From: Fulvivirga marina
Lineage (GTDB): Bacteria; Bacteroidota; Bacteroidia; Cytophagales; Cyclobacteriaceae
DNA length: 64,000 nucleotides
NCBI RefSeq assembly: GCF_016775155.1
Contig: NZ_JAEUGD010000066.1
Coordinates: 532,833-596,832 of the forward strand
Direction: 5' to 3'
Below the pieces are notes generated by a model that was given only the letters and a program-made list of their open reading frames with translations, searched no databases and was not told the origin of the DNA. A program made the position numbers and the translations under genes. The number at the start of each line of letters is the position of its first letter. The stretch's first letter is position 1. This document shows, piece by piece, positions 18,253 through 29,200 of this stretch.

Positions 18253-20127
18253 CTAGATACCTGACATTTCAAACTGATCAAGAAATATGTTAAAAGTCAG
18301 CACGACGATAAGCAGGTCATCATCAAAAGGCAGACACAGGTTAAAGTCATCGGCTTTGTACATTGTCTTCAACCTTTCTATGGTATCCGGGTTAAAATAG
18401 CCTTGACGCTTTATCCTGTCATATGAAAGCATGTCGTTGACCCATTCTATATTGCTTTTCAAAAGGTGTGAGCTATTGGGGGCCACAAAACTAAATTTCT
18501 GCCTGTCGGATATATCAGATGGCACATATTTTTTAGCTACTTTCTTAAGTATGTACTTCTCATTTAGCCCATTCAGTTTCACTTTGGATGGAATGGTTCT
18601 GATGAAGTTTAATAGTTCAATGTCTAAAAACGGATATCTTCCTTCAACCGAATTGGCATAACTTACTCTGTCGCAATGATCGGCAATCAGGTGATCTGAT
18701 AACCTCAGTTTTAAATCCAGGTAAGATCTCTTATGGAAACTATCACGGCCGTTGAGTCGATTTTGGTTAATCTCCAATCTTTCCAGGCAGTCGAAATCAT
18801 GATATATACTATTCAAATGATCTGAATATAAGGCCTGCTTTGTTTCCTTAAATTCGTGCTGACGTTTTTCGTAAAAGAAGTCCTGATCTCCCCAGAGTTT
18901 CTTTCTCATCTGCTTTTCCAGCATTTCGGCCAGGTCATTGTCGTTGCTAAAACTCTGTCGTTCTTTGTCGAACCGGTAACCGACATAGCCTCCTAGTAGC
19001 TCATCAGCACCTTCACCGGATAAAACTACTTTTATATTTTCCCTGTTTACCAGCTCAGAAAGTGCTAAAGAGCAGGTGTTATATGTTTCTTTTAAAGGAG
19101 ATTCTGCATAGAAAACAGCATCCCTTAATCTTTTTTCAACATCATTTTTGTTAAACTCTATCTCATGATGTATGCTCTTCAAATGTTCTGCCATCAACCT
19201 TTGGAAATTCCTCTCATCGTGTTGTTTATCCTGAACATCAGGGAATCCTATGGAAAAGGACTTAAAACGACTTGATGGAAAAAGCGATTTCATCAAACCT
19301 CCAACTAATGAAGAGTCCAGGCCTCCACTTAGGTAAAACCCTACAGGTACATCGGCAGTTAAACGGTAGTTTATTGACTTCAACAAATGATGTTCCAGAC
19401 CCTCTGCGTAGTAAGATTCCGGCTTATCTTCATAAGCATGATCCTCTACGGGATAGTCAAGATCCCAATACTCCAACTCCTTAACCTCATCTTTATTGGC
19501 AATGATATAATGTCCGGGCTTTAAACTACGCACATCTTTAAACATGGTAGTAGGACTCACCATACCGGGAAATGAAAATACCTGGTCTAGTCCGGTTATA
19601 TTTACTTCCTTTCGTATATCCGGGTGCTGCAAGAGGGCTTTTACCTCCGAGCCAAATAAAACCAGATCATCTTTTACACTATAGAATAAGGGGCAAATAC
19701 CAAAATGATCTCTTGCCATAAACAGCGATTGGTTCCTGCTATCGAAAATAGCAAAGGCAAACTGTCCATTCAAACGGTCAAGGCATGCTGTACCATATTC
19801 CATATAAAGGTAAAGTATGACTTCAACATCGCAGTTTGTGCTGAAAACATGCCCTTTGGCTATTAGCTCGCTTCGAAGTTCTTTGAAGTTGTAGATCTCT
19901 CCATTGCAGACCAGTACAACCGATTTGTCAGCCGTAAAGAAGGGCTGATGGCCATGCTCAAGATCCATTATACTTAAGCGTCGAAAGCCAAAACCTATAT
20001 ATTCATTGGTAAAGCACGATGCCTCATCAGGCCCCCGGTGCGTTAATGTATCAGCCATGCGCTGAACCAAACCTTCACTTATACCTCCTGCTCCTGACCG
20101 ACTGAATATCCCTGTAATTCCACACAT
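18253..20127 (-). CDS. asnB: Asparagine synthetase (glutamine-hydrolysing)-like protein of the cluster
   Basis: 624 residues, the usual length for AsnB-type enzymes. The protein begins M-C-G-I-T-G-I-F, so Cys2 is the N-terminal nucleophile of a class II glutamine amidotransferase (residues 2-200), with R-G-P-D-E and N-G-E-I-Y-N motifs. The synthetase half has the ATP-binding S-G-G-L-D-S-S (near 270) and S-G-E-G-A-D-E-L-L-G-G-Y (near 370). It should transfer ammonia from glutamine to an aspartyl-type carboxylate activated with ATP. Its place between two NRPS genes on the same strand suggests it either supplies Asn to the assembly line or amidates a carboxylate of the product; the sequence does not decide. 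It is 148 bases after the hybrid PKS-NRPS and 98 bases before the next NRPS. Confidence 0.93.
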   Translation of the reverse strand: MCGITGIFSRSGAGGISEGLVQRMADTLTHRGPDEASCFTNEYIGFGFRRLSIMDLEHGHQPFFTADKSVVLVCNGEIYNFKELRSELIAKGHVFSTNCDVEVILYLYMEYGTACLDRLNGQFAFAIFDSRNQSLFMARDHFGICPLFYSVKDDLVLFGSEVKALLQHPDIRKEVNITGLDQVFSFPGMVSPTTMFKDVRSLKPGHYIIANKDEVKELEYWDLDYPVEDHAYEDKPESYYAEGLEHHLLKSINYRLTADVPVGFYLSGGLDSSLVGGLMKSLFPSSRFKSFSIGFPDVQDKQHDERNFQRLMAEHLKSIHHEIEFNKNDVEKRLRDAVFYAESPLKETYNTCSLALSELVNRENIKVVLSGEGADELLGGYVGYRFDKERQSFSNDNDLAEMLEKQMRKKLWGDQDFFYEKRQHEFKETKQALYSDHLNSIYHDFDCLERLEINQNRLNGRDSFHKRSYLDLKLRLSDHLIADHCDRVSYANSVEGRYPFLDIELLNFIRTIPSKVKLNGLNEKYILKKVAKKYVPSDISDRQKFSFVAPNSSHLLKSNIEWVNDMLSYDRIKRQGYFNPDTIERLKTMYKADDFNLCLPFDDDLLIVVLTFNIFLDQFEMSGI

Positions 20128-20275
20128 TCCAGATTTGTATATTTTAATTTGACATTGAAATCATTAATCGCCTAAAAAGGCTCACTTTCATGACTTTATA
20201 CACAACTTGTCAAGCTGTATGCTAAAGCCAACGTTTATTAACTTACAGACTCATTCCTGTCCCCACACTCCTACA

Positions 20276-23200
20276 TCATATCTCATCGAGTGGTTTAAGG
20301 AACTCGTTTAAAACATCAGTATTTTCGCCAAGTGGCAATAATTCCTGACTGGATATTTTTATAGCCGAGTCTTCACAAGCCTTTTCCAGTATAAAAATGA
20401 AATCATCCCTCAGCTTCTCAATTGTGGAAGTAAAAAACAGATCCGTATTGTACTCCACGTCTATGATAATTTCACTTTTGCTTTGAGTGAAATTAAAAGT
20501 AAGGTCATACTTGCTTATATCAATGTTGGTTTCCATTACATTCTCCCTGATATAGTCAGTATATTCATTGTTCTTAAGGGTTTGATGCGTATCCTGCATC
20601 TGTACCATTACATTGAACAAGCCCGTCCCTTTTAATTTGTTACTCTTCTCCAGGTCATCCGTTAGCATAGCAAAAGGGTATAATGCATGTTGCTGAACGT
20701 CGATTATATTTTTCTGCGTTTCTGCAAGAAAATCATCAACAGCCTGGTCCTGATTAAACACAGACCTGAAAGCAACAAGATTGATATAAAAACCAATTTG
20801 ATCTTCAAGTTCTTTTTGATCTCTGCCAGCCATAGGTATACCAATCACAATATCTCCCTGACCTGAATACCTGTATAACAGGACATTGACAAGTGACATT
20901 AGTGTGGTAAACAAAGTAGCATCATTTTTATTGCCCAGTGCCAGTATCTTTTGGGTCAATTTTTCATCAACCTTGAAACTAATAACATCACCTTTAAAGG
21001 TCGGATGCTCAGGACGTTTCTTATCTACTGGCAATTCTAACGGCGATATTGTTCCTTCAAAGTATTCTTTCCAGAAGGTACGATACTTCTCCAGTTTCTC
21101 TCCTGTTAGCTGTGCATTAAGCCAGGCTGCGTAGTCTTTATAATGTATTCTTAAAGGTTCTAATGTAAGTGCTTTGTTATCCTTAATTGCACTGTATCGC
21201 AGGAAGACTTCATTGAGAAGCACGTTCATTGACCAGCCATCTGACACGATATGATGTGTGCTGCATAAAATTATATATTTGGTGTGACTGATCTTAAGCA
21301 ACTTAACACGTAATAGAGGACCTTTATCCAGTCTATATGGCTTTTCTATTTTCTCTTCATCGATAGTTCTCTGAATGGTTTCCTCATCCAGTTCACTGAG
21401 ATCTTTAAACTGTACTTTAAATCCGGTTTCTTCAAAGGGAAGTATTTTCTGCTTAGCTCTATCGTCATCCAGAATGAATACTGTCCTTAAGCTTTCATGT
21501 CTTCGAACCAGTTCTTCAAATGCCTGAACAAGTGCCTGGGTATCGAGCTCTTCATTATAAGTCAGCATTCCTGCTACATTATAAGCCACCTGCCCATCTT
21601 CAAACTGATCCATCAGCCACAAAGCGTTTTGTGCATGAGACAGGTCATAGCTATCTTTTTCAGGTAAGGCTTTGATCTCAACAGTATCGGCGCTATCCGC
21701 ATCTATTAACAGCAAGCTCAATTTATGGATAGTCCGGTTGGTGTAAAGGTCTTTAACACTGAATCGTTTGTTGTACTTTTCATAAACCCTCTTGATCAAG
21801 AGAATAGCTTTTAATGAATTACCTCCTATTTTAAAGAAATCATCATGGATACCTATATTTTCTTTATCCAGCAATTGTCTGAAAATAGCCAGAAGGTTTT
21901 CTTCCTCATCAGTAACGGGTTCATTCTTATTTCCTTCGAGTTCACTCCCAATATCCAATAATGCCACTCTATCAAGCTTGCCATTAATTGTTAATGGCAG
22001 CTCATCTATAGTAATGAATTTTGAGGGAATGGCATACTCAGGGAGTTGGTTTTGCAGAAAACTAACTAACTCATCAACTGTTAGCTCTTGGTTTTCTGAT
22101 ACCATGTAAGCGTAAAGGTCCTGTCCTCCTTCATTGTCCTGCACCATCAATGTTGCGCAGGATGAAATGCCAGGGTGTTTTAGCAGGGCACCTTCTACTT
22201 CTCCAAGCTCAACCCTAAACCCTCTGATTTTCACTTGATTATCAATTCTACCCAAAAATTCCAGTTCACCATTGAGCCACCTTCCTTTGTCTCCTGTACG
22301 GTAAAGTTTGCTGTTACGGCTAGTGTCAAGTAGATTAGAAACAAATGCTTTTTCTGTTAATTCGCTTTTTCGCCAATACCCATTCGCAAGTCCCCATCCT
22401 CCTATACAGATCTCCCCGGGTACGCCCTCGGGAGACAGCTCATCTCCCTGTAAAATATATACCTGGGCGTTGGGTATAGGTTTTCCTATCAGTACGTTAT
22501 CCCTGTCTTTTGGCAGGTCGCCTACTTTATAAAAAGTGGAGGTCATCGTACACTCGGTCGGCCCATATTGATTAACCAACAATGTGCCTTTCCCAAACGT
22601 TTCTTTTACCTTTTCTGCTGTTTTTGCATGGAGCGCTTCCCCACTCACGAGTATGAGTCTTACACTTTCATTGTGCCAATCTAATGTAGGAATAGTGGCC
22701 AGCAGGCCATTGAGCATGGATGGCACAGTACTTAATATCAAAGTGACATCATGGTCGCTAATGTGCTTTAGCAGGGCTGGAAAGTCACGGTTATCCTCAG
22801 GCATTACCAAACTGGCCCCAGATACCAGGGGTGCCATGATGTCTCGTACTGAAGAATCGAAACTTAAAGAAGCCAACTGCAAGGCTATATCGACATCAGT
22901 AAGACGATATTCGCTAATCAAATATTGCAGGTAGTTAACAGCTCCCAAATGCTTGGTCATTACTCCTTTGGGGTTTCCGGTTGTACCGGATGTATATACC
23001 AGATAAGCCAGACCTGTGTTTGATATTTCCAGTTCCGGGTTAGTTATCTTTTCTTCTGCAATTACTTTCCATTCCTGATCAATTAGGATGGCTTCTACAT
23101 CATACTCGGGCAACCGGTCAATTAGCTGTGATGAAGCCAGGAGTATCTTTGGCTCAACATCATTTAGGATATATAAAAGACGCGAAGCCGGGTTTGCTGT

Positions 23201-26200
23201 ATCTAAGGCTACATATGCTGCCCCCGTTTTTAAAATGGCCAACATTGAAATTACAGCATCTACAGACCGGTTCATAAAAATACCAACCATGTCACCTTGC
23301 TTAACGCCCTTTTTCTGCAAATAAAAAGAGAGTTGGTTGGCCTTTTCATTCAATATTGAATAGGTCAATGATTGTTGTCCATCCGTAATAGCTTTACGGT
23401 GAGGAGTTTTTACGACCTGCGCTTCGAATAATTCATGAATACACTCCTGAGGTACTGACTGTAGGCTCTCATCCTTTAGCAATGCTTGCCTTTCTGTACT
23501 ACTTAATAAGGAAAGGCTATCAATTTCTGCATCAGGCTGACTTATAATGCCTTCAATGAGGTTTTTAAAATAGTCCATAAACTTATGAACAGTCTCCTCT
23601 GCAAAAATATCTGTATTGTATATCCACTCAATGGTGATCTCTCCCTGTTCATCGATCACATTCAAATTGAGATCATAGGGTGAAAAATCCTGAGTGGTTG
23701 ATAAAATTTTAGTTTCAAGTTCAAATACCTTAGGCAGACGCGAAACTGGCTCCATATTGAAGGTCGCACTTACCAGAGGTCGCTTATTAAGGTCCGCCTT
23801 TTTCGTTAGTTCATTGATCAGGTCAGCGTAGGGGTAGCGACTATTTTCGAAGCCTTCCAACAAGGTAGAACGAGTACACTTTAAATACTCTTCAAAACTT
23901 TGTGATTGATCAAATGCCAAACGCACGGGTAGTAAACGTGAACAATACCCTACTACTGTCTGACTATTGTCATATACACGGCCTGTCTCGGGCACTCCAA
24001 TGACCAGATCATCCTGATCGGATAGTTTATGTATCAGCACACTATAAACGGAGAACAGGGTCATAAAAAGTGTGCTGTTTTGCTTCACGCTCAACTGCCT
24101 TACCTGGTCTACCAATTCTTTACCATATTTTGCTGACAGTTTATTGCCCTGATAAGTTCTTACCAGCGGTCTTTCACGATCGGTAGGTAAGTATAGTACC
24201 GGATAATCATTGGCAAATTTTTGTAACCAATATGTTTCTGCATGTTTCCATTCATCACTATCCCTGTCATTTTCCCTCAATTCAAGAAAATCGCTGTATT
24301 GCATGGCTACTTCCAACTTGGGTGCTCTTCCTTCACACAAAGCCGAGTAGATCTCTATCATTTCGCCAAGCATCAGCGAAACTGAAAGGCCATCTAAAAT
24401 AATGTGATGGACAGTGAGACTGAGTACATGCTCTTCGTTGCTCATTTTCACTAAGTGGCACCTGAACAAAGGCTCGTTTACTAAATCAAAGGGTATCCGG
24501 TTTTCAGCTCTGTTCCAAACCTGAAATGCCTTATCTGCACTCTCTTCTTTATGATCAGAAAGGTCTGTAACCGGCAGATCAACATCTGAGCGCCTTTTTA
24601 CGTGCTGTACATCTCCCTTGCTATCTATTGATGTTCGTAAAGCCTCATGTCTGTCGATAAGCAACTCCATGGCGCGTTTGAGGTTGGCCATATTAACAGG
24701 TCCTGAAAGTGCCAGACCTGAGGAGAAATTATAGACAACGGATGCCATATCGCCATCCATTTGTGCCAATATCCAAAGCTGTTTCTGTGCTTCGCAAAGA
24801 GGAAAGGTTTTTACAACATCACTGGCTGTTTGCTCTTCATTTTCATCAAACTGCCTGCTCTCCGGGAAAAAACCTCCTTGTTGTAATTCCTGAATACTTT
24901 CTTTTACTGCCTTAATAACAGCCTGCACATCGCTCTCCGTATGGGCAACAGAAAAGAAACATATTCTTCTTTCCCATGTAAACACCCCTTTTGCTATCAA
25001 AAGATAGAAAAACAGGTCCATCTCTATGGGTTGCAATAATGCAGCATACTTTCCGAATGACTCAAACCTGAAGACAGAGCCAAAATGAACCACCTTAATT
25101 GGGATTTCCAATCTGGTGAAAAATTCGTTGACCTCTGAAGCAAATTTTTCAGTAAGTCCGTTTACACGAGGGTAGATAGTTTCTCCTTCGTTTTTAATTT
25201 TCAGTAAAGTGGCTCTGGTTGTAGCTAATGCCAACGGGTGTTTACAGAATGTTCCTCCGAAGAAGGTCATTTCTGTTTCAGGGTAAGAATCATCACCAAA
25301 TTGCCACATGCCACCATCAATATGATTGAGGTATGCAGCATCTCCGGCGATAATACCTATTGGCATGCCTCCACCAACTACTTTCCCGTACAATACTATA
25401 TCTGCTTTAACCCCAAAATAAGCCTGAGCTCCCCCCTGCTGAATGCGAAAACCAGTTATAATTTCATCAAAAATCAAGGCAACTGCATTCTTCTTGGTCA
25501 CTTCACGTAACCGCTTCAGAAATTTACCAGGCTGCACGCCGGGGTTTCTGCTTTGAACCGGCTCTGCCATTACTGCTGCCAGCTCATGGGCATGTTGCTC
25601 AATAAACTCCAAAGAGCTTTCGCTACCATAGGGCAACATAATGACATCGTTGACCATATTTGGGGTAGTACCAATAGCAATAGGTACTGCATTAGCATCG
25701 GTACCATCAGGCAGGCCCAGAATTCCATCGAATGTACCATGGTACGATCCGGTGAAGATCACTATTTTATTACGGCCTGATTTGGCTCTGGCAATCCGTA
25801 ATGCTGCCATTACTGCCTCAGTTCCGGTGTTGGAAAGTACTACTCTTTCAACACCTGTTAACTCTATCAAAAGTTCAGCAATTTCTCCAGCCAGGTCAGA
25901 TTGAGTAGCCAGTTCGTAGCCCTCTTCCAATTGTTGTCTAAGGGCATCTTTTAGAAATGGTGGGTTATTGCCAAAGAAGTTTACACCGTACCCTACTGCC
26001 AGATCTATGTAATCATTTCCATCAATATCCTGAAAATATGCTCCTTCAGAGCCTTTAGAGACTATAGGATATTGTAATTCTTTAAGGGACAAACGGAAGT
26101 CTATGGAGTTAATCCAATCTACGAGGGGCTTTCTATACTGCTGAGCATAGTCCTTTGACTTTTGGGTTTTCTGGCTATACTTGGCCTGGAATTCCTTAAT

Positions 26201-29200
26201 AAACGTCTCCTGTTTGCTGGTAAGTGGTCTGTCTTCTTCAAGTTTAACGGCTTTGAACTTAACCTTTTTTGAAGCTTGAGCAGATGTGTTTTCGGCCTTA
26301 GGCGCTGTCGCTGGTAGTGGCGTAATGCTACTTGCACCATTTGACATTCCCCTTGATTCCAACAATTTCAGCTGAAGAGCAAATACATCCAGCTGTTTTT
26401 GAATAATTCCTTCTAAACTTTCGTCGTGGCCGTTGCTTTGTGCCATGGAAGCTGCACCCTGTAATTGCTTTTTGGCAGCATCCGGATCGTAGGCATATGC
26501 GGCATGATTTGTTTCTTCCCGAACCACACTAGCATTTTTCACTTCCTGTGGCAGGTTCCTATAGATATACCCGGCCAGTGATTGTATATTGTGCAATTCT
26601 TCGAAGAACTGGCGAATGGTAATGTTGATATTATATTGTTTCTCAATGGTCTGAATAATCTTCACCAATACCAGGGAATCTGCCCCCATATCCAGAAAGG
26701 ACTTCTGATCATTGATTTCCGAAATATCCATCTCCAGATTTTCGGCAATCAAAGTCTTAATACTTTTTAAAATTTCCTCTTTTTTCAAATGGGTATCAAA
26801 TTCTGTTACTGGTTCTGCCATAGGTTGTTGAGGTTGGCTATGATTACTATGCCAATACGATTTGCGCTGGAATTGATAAGTTGGAAGTACCACCCTTCTG
26901 CGGTTGTAGCATTGGTCAAAATCCTCCCAGCTTATAGGGGAGTTAGAGGTGTGGAGTTTGCTCAAAGTTGTCAGAAGGGACTCCCATTCAGTTGCCCCCG
27001 GCTTTAAGCTATAAAGGTGGCTTCTACCAGAATCAGCATCACTCTGTATTGCCAGAGGGGTTAATACTGGTTTTGGCCCAACCTCTAAGTAAACTTCACA
27101 TTTTTGGGCCGCCAAGGTCTTAAGTCCTTCATGAAAGTCTACCGGAGCAAGAATATGGTTTACCCAATAGCTCGGTGTACTCATCTCTTCTCCTGCAAGC
27201 TTTCCACTCACATTAGATATAACCGGGATCTGGCTTTTTCGATACTGAACCTGACTGGCAATTTGCTGAAAATCATCCAGCATAGGTGCCATCAACGGCG
27301 AATGAAAAGCGTGTAAAACATTAAGCTCAACAGTTTTATGGCCTTTTGCCTCCAGGCTTTGACAAATTTCAGCTAAGAGTTTTCCATCACCAGAAAGTAC
27401 TACCTGATCGGCGCTATTAATTGCAGCAATAGATATTTTGTCATCGTAATTTTCTATCTCTCCTCTTACCTCTTCCGCCGATGTAAATACGGAAATCATT
27501 TTCCCTCCCGAAGGGAGCTCCTGCATTAGCTTTCCTCTGGCAGCAGTAAGCATAAGTCCATCCTCCAGACTAAATACTCCTGCAATGCAAGCTGCCACAT
27601 ATTCTCCTACACTATGCCCTATAACTACATCAGGTACCACACCCCACGATTCCCACAACCGAGCCAGAGCATACTCCACGGCAAACAACGCCGGTTGCGT
27701 GTTAGCTGTTTCATGAATTTTGTCTTCATCACCGCCAGCATAAAGTATCTCAATAAGAGGCAGGTCAAATTTATCTTTCAACAGGTGGTCGCAGGTGGTT
27801 ATAATCTCTCTAAAATAGGCATTGGTTTCGAAGAGTTGCTTACCCATACCAAAGTACTGGGCTCCTTGTCCCGTAAAAAGAAAGGCTACTCTCGGTTCAG
27901 GTTTTAAGGATATGTCTGCATATTCAACCCCTGGTATATGAGTTTCGCTATTTAAATAGCTTTGTAGTCTACCAACCGCTTCACGGGTATTTGTAGCTCT
28001 GACGATTAATCGACATGACAGGTGAGAACGCCCGTTATTTGCCGAATGAGCTATGTCGGCAAAATCATATTCGTCATTAGACAGATACGTGAGGTATTTC
28101 TCCACCAACTGACGAAGTGCAGGCTCTGTAGCAGCAGATAAACACATGAGGTGTTCTCCTCTTTCATGCAAATCTGCAGTGGACTTCTTTATCTCTCTCG
28201 AATACTCTTCTACAATAACATGAGCATTGGTGCCTCCGAATCCAAAAGAGCTTACTCCGGCAATGCGTTTATGGTTTTCAGCGGTATGCCAAGGTTCAAT
28301 TTTTTTAGCTATTTCAATGGGTAAATCCTGAAGTGAAATGTTTGGGTTCAGCTGACTAAAATTAATTTGCGGTGGAATCTGTTTTTTATTTAACAGGATT
28401 ACGGACTTAATAAGACCTGCAATACCTGCAGCAGATTCCAAATGACCTATATTAGCCTTAGCAGCACCTAACCAATGTTTAGCAGCTTTACTACCCTGCT
28501 CTTGTATCAGAGAAACCAATGAGTTTACCTCAATAGGATCTCCCAGAGGTGTACCGGAACCATGAAGTTCAAAGTATCCTACATCATCCACGGACACTTT
28601 TGCATTTCTTAAGGCATCAGTAATAACTTTTTTCTGGGCCGGACCATTAGGCGCGGTCAGCCCATTGCTTCTTCCATCATGATTTACAGCTGTACCTTTA
28701 ATAATGGCCTGAATGATATCCCCGTCATTCAAAGCATCAGAAAGTCGCTTAAGTATAACTACGCCACACCCTTCTCCTCTAACGTAGCCGTCTGCCGTGG
28801 CATCCATGGTCTTGCATTTACCATCTTTAGACAACATACCAGCTTCATCAAATACGGCACTAACTTTAGGGTTTAAAACCAGGTTAACCCCTCCGGCAAG
28901 TACCATATCACTACTCTGGTCAATAAGGCTATGGCAAGCCTGGTGTATGGCAACAAGTGATGATGAACAGGCCGTATCTACGCTCATGCTTGGCCCGTTG
29001 ATATCAAGGAAATATGATAAACGATTAGCCACTACACTTAAAGCATTTCCTGTACCTGAGTAAGGCTCAATGTTATCCGCTTCCCAAGGTTGCAGGTGAG
29101 CATAATCATTGCTGCTGACACCAACAAAAACACCAACTTTTTTACCTGATAGCGATAAAGGGGGTATCCCTGCATTTTCCAAAGCATGCCAGCCAACTTC

